Below, piece by piece: positions 37,086-50,509 of a stretch of 64,000 bases of DNA. The notes beneath the pieces were generated by a model that was not told the DNA's origin, ran no database searches, and was given only the letters and a program-made list of their open reading frames with translations. A program made the translations under genes and the position numbers. The number at the start of each line of letters is the position of its first letter. Position 1 is the first letter of the stretch. Source of the stretch: Puffinus mauretanicus (taxonomy: Eukaryota; Chordata; Aves; Procellariiformes; Procellariidae). The stretch spans positions 7,440,001 through 7,504,000 of the forward strand of contig JAJKFH010001865.1 of NCBI GenBank assembly GCA_023333565.1, read 5' to 3'.

Positions 37086-39702
37086 ACATTCCTGCAAATC
37101 AGTATAAGATTGAGTATTGGGACCAGCTTAAGCCTGGGGCATGAGCTACACATCTGCAGCTCTGAACGGCCATCTGAGCTAACAAAATTTCTGACCTGGT
37201 GCTAGGTGTGTCCCTCTTTAATATCTTGAATCCCTCCAAAATGGGGAATAGCTTTCCTGGGATGCTGGGGACCACAGGGATACTATTGTTGTCACAAACT
37301 GAAACGTACGGTGTGACATCTTTGGTGCCCTCTTTTTGGGTAGGATTTGGTGACAAGCAAATATTATACCTTTGTCATTATGACAAAGACTTACTGTTCT
37401 TCCCATTGCACTAAAATAAACCAGCTAAGTTGGCACAGTTGGGTTTCAGATTCCAGGGGACAGTGAATCTCACTTGGGAGAAACTGGTTTTTATTTCACA
37501 GACTGACCGACACGGACAATATCTGTTGGGGACACATTGATTCTGTTTTGTTTTTCTGGTGTTTGTGAACTGGCCTGTAAACTCTGCTTGCTTCAGAAGC
37601 CGGTCACTCCGGAGCTTGTGGGATGCATAGCTTCCTCAGCCTCATAAAGTATCAAAGCCCCAAGCTTGCCATTCTGATATGAGGAATTTTTAGCTGCAGT
37701 GTTTAAATTAAGAGAATCTGTAAGAAATCCAGGAGCACCTGAATAATTCATGAACAATTAACACCATCAGATTAATCAAGAGTCAAAGGGCAGAGGTAAC
37801 TACAATATATAGTGATTAGAAGTGGTATTACAGGCTAAGGATAATTTGATACAGTTGAAACGCTGGTTTATACAGTTTGCACAGGGGCCACAAACACAAC
37901 AAATAATCTACAAAACCCATCCTGTCAAATACGAACACCAGTGTCCTTCAGGAGAGTAACTGCAAGAGTAAGGTCCTTTGGAAAGAGGACACTGGCAAAT
38001 TCAGACTCTCACACATAGTTTTTCGCCGTGTGATTCTATGCTGAAAGCCAGGAAGTAAAACTCATAACTTCTCTTCTGGGCTTAGCATAACAACTGACTA
38101 GATGACTAATGGCTGGAATACATTTGCACTGCTCACTCCTCCCCGTGACCCTGCAGGACTGAGGCAGCTCTGACGGGAGGAGTGGATTCTGCACGGTGCT
38201 GGTGGGCAGCTGGCTGCAATCTCCGACTTCAACCTTGCACTAAATGTATTTTAAAGGGAAGGAGAAAAAGATCTTCCCTTTTCACCATGGGTTCTTGTGA
38301 GACTGAAGACAGCATTTCTTTTGTTCGCTTTGAGACTGAGAAAGTATTTCATTGGTGCTTCTCTCAGACTTTGCAAGAAAGTCTGCTCAGAATTGCAGCT
38401 TGATCAGGACCTGTGTCTGCATGGGTGGCAGAAAAAGCTGTGCCCGCTGCTCTTAGAAGCCAGAAATAACCTGATAAACATTTTCACTTTCCAATGAAGT
38501 AAGAGGGCAGAGCTGTGTCTGAGTAATGAAAGAACCCTCTTTTAATTCTTGCAAACAGACATTTTATGCCTCAGTGTGTACGTCGGTTGAATTCTGAAAG
38601 ATTTTTGCAGCTTTCATAATTTGCTTCCTTGCACCATAGTTCCGTATCAAATGTTAGGTACACTCTTTGCTTCTAAAATATTTTCCCTTTTTTTTTCATA
38701 CCTAATATACTTACAAGAGCAAATTTAGTTGAGGAACAGGGAAAAATTATCTTAGTAAGGATAAATAGAGAAAAATAGCTTGCTAAGAGAGGTAGGCTGC
38801 TAAAAACTCACCAAGGGCTCACCAAACAATATAAGGACATTTTTTTCTTATCTTTTAATAGCTTGGTGCTTTGCAAGTATATTCATCTTTCCTCCTTTAT
38901 ATCACTACACATTACCTAAAATATATGTATATGTGTATTTCCTATATTCAGAGTGAATATGAGCTAATCAAAATTTGGAATTCCTAATTCCTAATTCCCA
39001 TTAGGAATCTTTGATCTATTCCTGTATCGTATTGATACCGTGATAGAGCAGACACCCATAGACAGACAGTGTGCCATTTCTCATGTTGTGCCTATTACAG
39101 CCTTTGAACCTGCAACTTTGAAAAAGAGTGGCATGAGGCGATGTGGGAGTACAGTGAATCTGCATCAGTCAGGCAAAATTACTAGTCCAAGGGTTTTTGT
39201 TGTTTGTTAAAATGCACTGATTCTCTCCGACCCAGCTTAGTGCTGTTTGCTTTTGTGTGATGTCAGGGAAATTCTTCCCAGTAAATAATAAATATTTAGT
39301 GAGCCTCCCATAGATTAGATATGTCAGCTTCTGGATGCTTGAACATTTTGAAATGGAACAGGAAAGAAGGGGCTCAGTTGTTCCCTTAATAGAATTATGT
39401 ATTTCAGAAGGCAGCTTGGATCACCGAAAATGGCAACACAGAGCCTGTAACTTTCTGGATGATTCTTCTGGTGGCTTTCAACCTCCTTACCTCTGAAAGA
39501 GTCTCCCAAATTGCGCAGATTAATGTGAGAAATCCTGCAGCTGAGTTGCTCTGTTTGCGCAAACCCCGGAGAAGCAGGGGCACCTGACTCCTGCCCGCTG
39601 CAGACATTGATGGATGTCCCCGAGCAGCGCCGGGTTCAAGGGCTGGGATTCCTGGCGCACAGACCGTGCACCGCTCTTCTCTCAGATGCTGTATCAAGAG
39701 CT

Positions 39703-39752
39703 AATGTGGCGACAAGGCGCGCCAATCCCTAAGGTTCAGTGTCTGGTAGTTA
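39703..39752. promoter_or_regulatory. Paired element, copy A
   Basis: This segment aligns without gaps with 42801-42850 at 39 of 50 positions (35 of the first 44). The shared blocks are AATGTGGCGACA, CCAATC, CTAAGGT and TGTCTGG. Both copies are followed by homeodomain-type TAATT sites. They could be duplicated regulatory elements or two remnants of an ancient repeat. The copies have the same orientation. Confidence 0.6.
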
Positions 39753-42700
39753 GACTCATTACAATTAGTCAACTTGATATATTGTTTACAATTTACACCA
39801 AACAAGCTTGGGGCTAATTATGACTTAGCTAGTTTGTCTCTTTGATGTCAAGATCCTCTGCAGGAGGCCCAGCTAGTGAACAGCAACTACGTTTAGTCTC
39901 AAGCTCAGGTACAGAGAATCAACGTGGCCTTCAAATTCAATTGTAGCTATGCAAAGTCCTCAGGCATTAAGAATTATGTTAGCACAGCTGATAAACTTGC
40001 TTCGAATACATTTATTTCTACATCCTCTTAAAACACCTGCTATCCAGGACAGCAGTGATTAAGAAAAAAACCCCACAGCTGTGAATTTCAGCTATTGCTC
40101 AGTGCATTCAGACACAGCAAGACTTCATCCACACAAAACGCAATGGGAGACTCCCAAATATTGTTTCATTGCACTGAAATGTATGGGTTGCATTTCCAGT
40201 TAAAGTTGCATTATTGTGAAAGCTATATCATAAGAGATAGATGGTTTGACTCTTTCATGTAGAATTCTAGGTTTACTCTACCATTGTGTTGCTAAAATAA
40301 TTTGTATTAACGAAAGCTACATGATCAGACCTGCCGACGTGTTTATTCTACAATTTCAAATTACAGAAGTGATTAGTAAAGTTTTTAAGGAAGAAACTAG
40401 ATCTAGTCAGAGGTGAAATAAGAAAGTAAAGGGTTTCCAACAGAACATAGTGCTCCTTCCCTCGATGAGAGTTTGAGTCACAAAAATCCTCTTTGCCGTG
40501 GACACCACTGTCAGATCATTGACCTTGACTCTCACTCTCACCTTTGGCACTGGGTGCATAACTCATGCTAGAACCAATTATCCCATAGGCATGCCCACAG
40601 TGGCAAGAAATGTTGCGGTAAGAAAAGTCTAGAATCATATAAGCTCTCTTAACAACTCCTGGATCAGATTTGTACATTTTGTAGCTACAAGGTTTGGGTT
40701 TTTTCCCCCTTCGTTTTTGCAGCTTGGCATCAGAAGAAAGTTTCATATTTCTTTTGACTTGGCAGCAGTAATAAAGAACCTGCAGCTAGGTTTTAGCTGA
40801 CAACTATGGTGGTGAATCACGAGACAAAATAGCATTCCCTTTGTTCTTGCATACTTGGATGGAGTCTGCCCTGCCTCTTGCAGAAGTCAAAATGTACATC
40901 TATTCCCACAGTAAGGCGACATAGCGGAGTGTGAGTTTATTCACTAATTTGTGGTTTACAGTTCTAACTGCACTGGGATTATAGAAAACAGTCAAAAACT
41001 ATCATCAGAATGGAAATTCTAATAATTAATTAATTTACTACCATATAATCCCTTAAATCAAACCCACCACATTATAATAGTTTATTATTCAACGCATCTT
41101 TAATTGTTTAGGTAGAATTTGCAAGTTATCTAAAATAAAATGAGATACGGATCTCAGCAAAGCAGTTTTTAAGACTTCATGGAAATTCTGAGTTTCTTAG
41201 TCACGCTGAGGGTTGGTTCATAGGTAACCTTACAGAGTCGGTTTTGAACAAAACCAGAAAAGATCCCAGCCTTGACCTAAAAGATGTCACCTTTGGGTGA
41301 CAACTGTCACTTGTTCGGGGGTGGAAGGAGGGAATTCAGTGGAAAAAGTCTCATATCACTCCCTGAAAAGTTAAGTAACAATCAACAATAACAATTTAGG
41401 ATTTCCCAGTAAACTCTACCCTGTTCCTGAACAGTTATCAATTAATATATAAGTATTTTAAAGAATTGAAAGACAGGTGAAACAGGTGTTAGAAACAAAA
41501 CTCTGAATAGTTTGAGTTTTACAGTAAATTCCCAGCCACTCTGTATTCTTTTACCTCTCTCTGTATTTTTCTGTAATTACAGCAAAATTTGTTTAACTAC
41601 TGAGGCAAAATGAGGTTAATGGATGGGATAAAAATTGTGATCATGAAAACATTAAGAGTGGGTAATCAGACAAGATGATGCCTATAAATGCCATTTTCCT
41701 TGTCTGCCTCCAAAAAAACCTCTTGTGAATAGCACTGATGAGGGAGAATCCTAGGTGAAGTCCCTGAAAAAAATACCATGCCTAAAGTGAAATCAAGCCA
41801 GTTTTGCAGACCTTATTTTTAAAAGTTATTTCAGTTGTTGGATTTATCCCTTCAAGTGTTAAAAGAAGAGATATGCCCCAAACTTGCAGTCTGAAATTGG
41901 ATGCAAACTTTCCCCACCAGTTTAGATAGCCAGTCAGCTTATCCTCGGAGATGGGGATTAACCATGACTTTCAGACCCACGGTTTGCATTAGCCCATCCC
42001 CGCTACAGAGAGAAACCTGCAAATTGAAACAGCAATATCTGAGAAAGTCCTAACCAGCTTCCTCATGAGACTTCAGCACAAAAAAGGAGCTTTCTACTGA
42101 TTCCCTTTGGGGAATAGCATACCGTGCCAAAGTCTTCAGAGGGACCGAACTTAAGTCCTCCTGAAACGCCACGTGCATATCTGAGAAGATAACTGCAGTC
42201 ACAGCAGTTATTTTCAATATTCAGAGAAACGTGGTGGAAAGTTTACTAGTTACAGATGGAATTTTCTGTCTCTTTTGAAGCTGAGGGACCATTGTTTTGC
42301 AGCGATGGCTGCTGTTATCTGCTATGTTTATTCCAGTTGAAAATGTCTGACCTCTGCATTCCCTGTGTCATAAAAAGAACAAAGCAGTGAAAATTGATTA
42401 ATAAAAGTCTTCAACTCTACCGGCAAAGCAGTTACGAGCATCGGGAATTTGTATGAGTTGAAGAGTATGTCCTCTGAGACTAAACACCTCTTATTTCTAG
42501 TCTTTTGACCCACAGGAACCTGCTCCTCTCTCCCTCCACTGAGTAAATCCACCTGGCCTGGCCTGGCAGCAAAATTGTATTTCCATCCCTCCTGCGATAG
42601 AAGGATAAAGTTAAGGGAGTGTTATAATGCCTTTATAACATGAAAACCAGTGGTGAATCTGAACCACCTGAGTTCTGTCTCTGCAGGACAATGATAAATG

Positions 42701-42800
42701 TCCGCTTGAAGTGCAAAGATCAAGTGCTGGGAGAGCAAGGTCAGATGCTTTACATGACATCTAATGTGACTGTCATTTCTCAGGCTTGGTAGCCGATGGA

Positions 42801-42850
42801 AATGTGGCGACAGGATGAACCAATCACTAAGGTACCATGTCTGGCATTTA
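42801..42850. promoter_or_regulatory. Paired element, copy B
   Basis: Counterpart of 39703-39752, about 3.1 kb away. The conserved blocks keep their exact spacing, with no insertion or deletion over 50 bases. Downstream lie TAATTCC, ATGATTAGA and TCTAATTGCC, all possible homeodomain sites. Confidence 0.6.
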
Positions 42851-44069
42851 AATAGAGTGCAGTAATTCCAGCAGTGCCAAATGATTAGAGATCTAATTGC
42901 CATTGTCTAATGAATTCCTCTGTGGTGTGGCGTGTACATTCAAAAAAGTGTTAACCTGAGTCTGGCAAGGTACTCTCACTAAAAACGCATTTTTAAAAGA
43001 CTAAAATCTGTTTTTCTACTCCTAAATAGTCTCATGAATTAATAAAAGGTTCCATACAGGCATATCTATAAATAATGGATGACCGTTTTGCTGTTTTATT
43101 GGGAATTACCTTTCTATACGTTCCAACATTTGGCTCTAGGGAAATACTGTTGTCTGTATTAAATGCCCCTCCAAGATCATGAGAATTATACAATTCAATT
43201 TTTTGTTTTAAAAATCATTATCAATTTCTTTTCTTTGAAGAGTATATCACCTTATGATTGTTTCAATGTACTAGTGACAGGTACAAGATATAAAGCATTG
43301 ATTAAAGGAGTGGGCAATACAATTTACTGGGAAACTGAAGACCTCCATGTATGCCAGTTAAGATGACTTGATCACACTCTTTGAGTACCTCTGGGTGAAC
43401 AGAAGCTTGGTAACAGATTGCTCTTCACTTGATTTAACTCAAGCCAGTACACCATCCAATGGTGTCATATAACAAGTGTAGCTTGGGTAAACTCATCCAC
43501 AAAATTAGATGTCCCTTTTTAAAATGGGATGGTAGTTAAGCAGTCACACGGTTCCCAAAGACTGTCATGACCTTTCTGTTCCTGGTGATGTCTAAATGCA
43601 GAGGGAATTTTAATTTTTTCTCTAGAAAGGTATGTTCTGTTTTGAAGAAACAGGAACAAAGTCAGGCGGTCCAATGGCCTGCGTAACACCAAGGAACCCC
43701 GCAGGCTGCGGCGCTGTGATTCATGTCTGCTCCTGTATCCTAAACGTTCCCACTTGGATTCAGATTTCGAACCTCACCTGTGCCACCTTCCCTTACAAAA
43801 AAGTGCTTTTCTCCAGAATACCCATTTTGATTAGTTCCTATTCCTGAAAACTTAAAAAATCATGCAGATAAATAAGTGTCTCATCAGCTGAACATCTGCT
43901 GACGTGCGTTTTTATCTGCCACCGAAGTCCGCCTTCTTCATAAATGGGGAGGTCTTCTAAATGCCCCTCCACATCACTTTCTGATCTCCTCCTAAAGGTC
44001 AGATCAAAGTGAACAAATGTAGGCAGATAAAGTTGAATGCAAAGGGGTCTGAGCTTTTTTCAGATCCTG

Positions 44070-44082
44070 TGATTGACAGCTG
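44070..44082 (+). promoter_or_regulatory. Pbx/Meis-type site overlapping an E-box
   Basis: TGATTGACAG (44070-44079) is the consensus for Pbx with Meis/Prep. The overlapping CAGCTG (44077-44082) is a bHLH E-box. It sits in the complex 43.9-44.3 kb segment. Motif match only. Confidence 0.4.
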
Positions 44083-44230
44083 AAGCCTTGCACAGTGACA
44101 GTGTCACTTGAGAGACCCTACACTTTTTTTCCCAGGTTTTCTGCAGTCTCTGGTGTCACGGGGGGACAGCCCCCTGTGGTAATGCCAGGCTCCTCACTGT
44201 CAGGGGGCTAAGACCTGGACTAATTCATTG

Positions 44231-44256
44231 CGGTGCAGTTTAATTAAACTGCACCG
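44231..44256. repeat. Perfect 26-bp palindrome
   Basis: The half-site CGGTGCAGTTTAA is followed directly by its exact reverse complement, with no spacer. The centre is TTTAATTAAA, a homeodomain-type core. It may be a dimeric protein-binding site. Confidence 0.9.
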
Positions 44257-44329
44257 GAGTTGTTTCCCTGGTAAAATAAGTGTGGGAAGAGAATGTGTGT
44301 CAAAAGAGACATGCCTCTTACTGTGTGTG

Positions 44330-44560
44330 CTTTATTGTTACACCACAGCTAATATATTGTGGGAATTCCCATGGAGTCAATGATAAACTATATTATCAAG
44401 CTCCATAAAATAGGCATTCTACTAGTGAGGGTTACTGTAGCCCACAATTCCATTAATCCTCCTAATTTATTATATTATAGCTGTATGTGAGGTCTCATAA
44501 ATTTATTATACCCCTTTCATCTTGATAAAAATGCTTGTTTCTCCTCTCAAATAAAAACCC
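44330..44560. promoter_or_regulatory. AT-rich candidate conserved element
   Basis: A dense run of ATTAAT, TTTATT and TAATATA-type homeodomain motifs without simple-repeat structure, next to the 26-bp palindrome. Its texture resembles conserved AT-rich developmental elements. Inference only. Confidence 0.3.
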
Positions 44561-45249
44561 TTATTATTTGTTGTGTCTGTCTCTAAAAAATAAATGTATC
44601 AGCCACTTGCAAGAAAATATGATTATTGGCTGAGAAATGTAAACTGCACTTGACATGTCTTCTGCCATAAAATTAAAGAATTTTATTAAACCTTGCTTTC
44701 TGAGTACAAACACCAGTATATGAAGGCCCATTGAATTTTTATTTGCTTTTGTTTTAGAGCATTGCATTCTCTTTTATTTATATATATATCTTTACAAGGT
44801 TTTTTAATTTAAAGCCACAAAACCTGCATCTGTCAGCTTTGCCTTTTATGAAGAAGGCAATTTTTGAGACTCTACATTACATGTCTCTTGGAAATTGATC
44901 TGGGTGGCAAATAAAATCATTCCCTCTTTTAGGGCGTTTCACATGAGTAAAATATTTGATGATAGGTTGCGTTACAGTAATCTGTACTAAAACATTTTGG
45001 GTATGCTAATGTATGTGCTATGTTAGGTACGTCTATGTGATGAAAATAGCAAACTTCTTCCCTGGAGCTTGTGTCCCTGAAGGGGATGCAAAATGGCCTG
45101 TGTCCTTCACTGGGACTTAATGGGTGGGATAGAAAGCTTGCTTCAGGCACATTCTAAAGAAAGGAAGAAGTCCCCTATCAGGGTTAAAGCAAAATATGAA
45201 TATGATCTTGATTTAGTGGAGTCTCACAATGAGCGATGTCAAGTGTGGT

Positions 45250-45860
45250 TGCCACAGGAAGGGCCGTGCTGATTCAGCCCAAGGGCCCCTCTAGGCCAGC
45301 ATCTCTGACGGTGACCAGAACTAGGTGCCTGACTGAGAAAAGGACAAAGTGTATGACACTTCCCCCAGCTACTATCTCAGCCTCAGACTGCTTTCAGCTC
45401 AGAAGATTTCTCGAGAGTGACGTGGTTTGTCTTATTTACAAATCCTCCGTGAATCTGTCTTTCAAACATTTCTCTGTTCTCCCCTTGAACCCGTGTAAAC
45501 TTTTTAAATCCATGACATGTTTTGGGAAGGAATTCCATGCAGCTACTTCATGTTGGGGAGAAGAAACCATCTCCTTGCATTCATTTTGACCCTGGTTCTT
45601 CTTCACATCATCTGACAGCCCTAGATTTTGTATTAGATTAAACAACAAACAGCACATCCATGTCCATTCTCTCCATGCTGCTCCTTATTCTGTTGAGCCC
45701 TACTATCCTCCCACTAAGTCCCCTCTGTTGCAAGCTGAAGAGTCCAAGCCTGCTCAGTCATTCCTCGTGCAGAAGCCGCTCCTTGGACACCTAATATTTT
45801 AAGAACAGGATTTCCTCACCCTCCTGAATCTTTCTTCCTTTTTGGATTCTACTCCCAATT
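45250..45860 (-). mobile_element. Old CR1-like LINE 3' part (minus strand)
   Basis: The minus strand encodes the tail of a CR1/L3-type ORF2. Near 45770-45720 there is a decayed RLGLFSLQQRG-like stretch, and further on WNSFPKHVMDLKSLHGFKGR (about 45550-45490), matching the usual WNSLP...SL..FK pattern. The 3' untranslated end near 45260-45320 has the familiar text GATGCTGGCCTAGAGGGGCCC. Stops and frameshifts are frequent, so it is ancient and inactive. The boundaries are approximate. Confidence 0.8.
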
Positions 45861-48800
45861 ATCCAGATATATTATAAGATTTGTTATGTGATGACCACCT
45901 ACTAATCCAGCTCTCCTTGTGAGCAGAGTGCAAGAAAAGTGCTTATCCAGAGCAGCCAAAAATGTCGGCTTTATCAGTGAATAATCCCTCTTCTTACTCC
46001 TTGCAACAAATAAAGCTACCAGGTTGGTCAATATTTGTGCACTTATTACTGCAATGGTGTTTTTTCCCTGCATACTCGATGCTTTGCACTGTCTTTGTTC
46101 CAAGACTTGTGCTGCTGTGGTTGAAGACTTTTGTCACTAGCTTACAGAAAGAATCCATTTGTCCTGATTCAGACCTTAGATTTACATTAAAATACAAAGG
46201 ACGGACAATTAATAAGCCCACTTACTGCCTCTTAAAAACTAAGAAACACTGCAGAAATGGGGGCATCTGTATCACATAAGAGGTACTCAAAGCTGGAACG
46301 TTTGTGTGAGGACCTTGCAGGATCAGTGCATTAAACTGGCTCAGACTACTCCAACAGGTCCCAGGCTTTCGGCCATAGTAGTCCAGAGTAAACTGAAGCT
46401 CACATCACCTGAAACACAGGGAGCCACTGCTCTTAATAGTTCTTAACACTGGCAATACCTACCACCCAAGATACAGCCCACGGCATTTACTATTGGTAAA
46501 CATAGTACCAATATCTGGTTCCAAAATCCTGATGGATCAGGTTTGAAGCACAAGAAAATGATGCTGAAATCCTGCTGAACAGAAGACTTCGAGTCTTCGA
46601 GACTGGATGATCTAGATGAATCAACCAAATGTAAGTCTGCCCTAAGCCACATTAGGACAAATGTCGAAACTAGCATGTCATGTGGGTCTGTAAATTGTAA
46701 AAAGGTGCTAGTGTTAAAGATTACTTTTAAACATAAGCAAAAAGGCTGAGGAAAATTTTTGAAATGTTGTGATATGGTCTTAAAAGAGGACTAGGGAGGA
46801 AGGGTAAGAAGACTAAGAAATGCTCTAGGCAGAAACTCTAATGTGAAAGAGGATTCAGTGTTATCTCAAAAGCCACCCAATTTTCTCTATTTCAACTCAG
46901 TTTCCTGTTCCAAGCTAGAAAAAGTAACTTTTTAGAAGGCTATTATCCCAAGAAAAGTCAAACTGTTAGAAGTGTCTGATTTGGTGTAATTAACTACAAT
47001 TCAAGAAATGAACATAAAGCAAATTATTTCATTGGGAACCTGGGAGGAAAAAAAGTACTGTTTTCCTAACAGCCTGAAAAATAACGACCGGCAGGTATTT
47101 CCTAAGCATGCCTTTGCTGAGATCCTTGGGGAAGAAAAGGATAGATCTAAAACTGCATTGAGAGTGTAGCATCACAAGCCTGGGTGATTAGTAAAAACAA
47201 ACAATGCTAAGAGAACAGTACCTAGTATCCACGCTGGCACTTACCCGGGCTGTGTGTATGGCGGGGTGGGAGGTGGAAAAAGCTCGTATTCTCCAAAACA
47301 GTTGATATGCTTTGTCACCATGGGGGAAAAAACTTTCCTCCTCAAGCTGTTTAGAATAACCTGATGAGAGTTGCTTGCTATAAATCTTTATGAAAAACCG
47401 CAATGTGGAACGTGCAAGTCCAAGACAGGACTTGCTCATTTCTGTGCTGATCTGTACTACAGCGTGTGTTCGGACAACGCTACTAAAACTAACACAACGA
47501 CAGGATTTTCTTGGGAGTAACAGAGATAAGAATCTGCTCCATATCGCAAAATCTGGCTCTCTCCACAGCAGCCTCTTAACTGGACCAGGATGGGATACTG
47601 GCTCTTAGCTGCCTTGAAATAACAGCGCGTTTGATAGGGAATGAGCTCCCACTCGTATCGCCTCCTGGTGTGGCCACTTTTAGACTGTTTTGTGTCTAAC
47701 AGCTTCTGATCTAACAGGAGAAAGAACTTCTAGATATTAAACCAAGTACGTGCCATGAAAACCAAGAACGAGTTCAACATTTAAACTCTTTGGCCACATT
47801 TCTGTGACTACTTCTGAAACCACAGTGAGACATACCCTCCACAGCTGCATTAGGCACCACGAGATAGAGAAATAGTTGCAGAAACCTGAAGTAGATGACA
47901 GGCTGGCTGTGCCATGATATCTGATACTACCCTGGCTGTGTGTCAACTCTGTTAAAATTTCAGCAAAACGTAAGGCTAAATAAGAGTGAGCTCTTAACCA
48001 CAGAGCTGGTACCTCCTGGGACACTGCTTCATAGAGAAACCCACTGTTTGAATGGCAACATTTCACACGCGCTTCCCCCCCCTTCACCCTTTCCTTTCTG
48101 TCAAACGATAGTCTTCATTCTTCAAATAAATACATTGCTTGTGATGATTTTATTATGCAGCACAGCCCTGTGCTAAGTTGTTTTCTCAGTTAAGGACATC
48201 CTCCTCCAATGTTAAGTGTGGATTTCCACTGGCCAAAAGATTGTTTCCTGCCTAAAGATGCCTTTTTTTTAAATGCATGTATCCAAATCCTGCCTGTAAT
48301 GACAAAAAAAAAAAAAAAAAATCGCTATGAGCTGCCAATGTTAGACAGTTTCTCATTCTGGATTGCAAAAATTGCTCCTTTATCACTGAACAGTGTTCAA
48401 TAGCTATTCTTTAGGCTGCAATCTTAAAATTGCTGTCCTATTTTCAGTATTTCACTTAGTCATATTTAACAGCCAGGTGACGAAAGCAACTGAAGTCTTT
48501 AAACCTCTGTACAATTGGTAACTTCAAACACGAGCAAATTTGTTCCATGCTATATTAAAATGATCCATTTTCACATAGAAAATTGAACCATCAGAATTAC
48601 CAACTTATAAAAAGTGTGCTTCAAAATCAGTTTTGTGCAATACCCATTAAATACAACCACAGTTTATGACTATCACCTTAACTGTTAGTGTGGAAGGACT
48701 TTTAAGCAGTAGATGTTCACCATCTAGTTGGAGGACATGTCACTGCTTTCACAGAGAACATTTACTGCCTGTCTTTTTTTTCCTTTTCTTCTTTTTTAAA

Positions 48801-50505
48801 CTATGTGAAATTTAATTCTAGATTTTGGCTAGCCAAAATCCAGTATTTGAGACAGAAGGAACATGGACCTTTTCCCGTTTATCCTTTTAGCTTGATGCTA
48901 GTAAGATTGAGTAAGGCTCCCTGTTATTAATGGACATCGGCTGATTTAGGTGTAATTTGCATTGGTCAAGATGTTTTGGGATATCTGTATGACTACTGCC
49001 ATCACTCTCTAGGGGCAGAGGGAAATGGTCTTCACATTAATTGGAGAAAATACTTAGCTTTTAAAGCCAAGCTACACAGATCAGAGGAGAGTATAAATAC
49101 ACTCACTGACTCGTAGGACAGTTTTCTAGAGATCTAACTTAGATGTATAGACCAGAGTGAGACTAGGACCAGGTGGAGATTAAAGCTTTATCTTCTCAAG
49201 AAGGAGGAAAGAAAATTCAGTAGGATTTGCTGTGCACAGCTACAAAAGCACAGTGATTTTCACAAAAGTCAGCAAGAACATTTTTCACCAGTGTTTAACT
49301 GAACTCACTGAAACTTGTAAATTCTTTTGCCTGTTAGAAAAGATCCTATTGTTAGTTAATTAACCTGGGAAGTGCATGCTTAGGAAAAACATTGCCATCT
49401 GCATTTCATAAGCACCCCTAAGTGTGTAAACTCATAGGACCCAAGCTGAAATTGGGAAAAGAGATAAATAAGATGTTCCTAGAATTAATCCATTTTTATC
49501 TGTAGGATTTTTTGATATATTTGATTAAAATTGGAATTAACCTGTCATACAAGACAATTTTCCTTGAACTGTAGTGGACAAGTATGAATCCATCACACAT
49601 GCTGCACATCCTGTCGTATTGGCCCCTTGAGAAACTACAACAGCTGCACGTCTTGTTCAAGAATAGAAATGCACCAACATACTAATGAAGTTACCTCCAG
49701 CCTGCACAGCAATCCGAATCTCAAAGCTCACCTCATATGCAAATGTTTGAAAGAACTGATTTGAATCATGCCCAGAAGGTTGACACTTGAAGGCGCTGTG
49801 AGAAAAGTGAACGTTAACAAAGAGGACACTTCAGGGAAACAAGCATGCCACAAGGTCCCTTGCTCTGGAAAGCAAGAGGCTTCTGCCTTGAGTCTATAAC
49901 TTGGCTGAACTCAGCTGGGACATGACGGGGCGAGAAGGGTGATGCAGGCTAACGGTACAACTTTTATGTTGCTTTCTATTTGGAGTCTGGAAATTTAGTT
50001 GGGAAAAAAGATCAGAGGCTTACATGACTTGGCAGAGAGGTGTGTGGGCAGGGAAAGGGTCCAAATGTGAATTACTCTAATAAAGTTGAGAAACATTCAA
50101 TTCATACAAGTTCTTCCAAGTTTATCGGCAGCAGTCCTAAATTCACAGCCCATAGTGAGGCCTGCATTTAAATAGCTTCTAATGACAGCTGTTCGAAGAG
50201 GTTGTTCAATCTTAAACCAAAACAAAAATAAAGCCATTACATTCTCTGTCTGGAGGAAAGTTCAGGGGAAGAAAACAAGGATGAGAAAGCTCTGCAGCTG
50301 GTCAAGGTGAAGAAGAAGATCTAATAGAAATATATGACACAGTTTCTCAACGTGGAGAATTTTCTTCACTATCTTTGCTTCTGTGGAGACTTTGTTGGAC
50401 TTTGGTTTTTTTGCAGTACTGCTGTAACTTGCAAATGCTCTTGACTAATACCTAGCGAATAGATTAAATGAATAAAATTTTGCCCCTGCCTTCCAAATCT
50501 GTATA
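45860..50505. other. Intergenic sequence, no gene seen
   Basis: AT-rich with scattered short open frames on both strands and an A18 run at 48304-48321. I recognised no domain, splice-consistent exon set or mobile element. Confidence 0.6.
48304..48321 (+). repeat. Poly(A) tract, 18 bases
   Basis: An uninterrupted A run. It is not clearly the tail of a retrocopy. Confidence 0.85.
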
Positions 50506-50509
50506 TTAC

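Larger units (their letters stand above)
28330..45240. other. Gene-poor interval with candidate regulatory segments
   Basis: There is no convincing gene over 17 kb. Open frames are short (60-120 codons) and scattered on both strands. Several segments (30.3-30.85, 36.8-37.1, 39.5-39.9, 42.8-42.95 and 43.9-44.55 kb) have balanced composition with retained CpG and homeodomain-type or E-box motifs, as conserved non-coding elements often do. By analogy with the mammalian order (ATOH1 upstream of SMARCAD1), this may belong to a developmental regulatory desert. Confidence 0.5.

Noticed and set aside
45436..45657. Possible small gene (73 codons, minus)
   Set aside because: The peptide is the degenerate C-terminus of a CR1-type ORF2.
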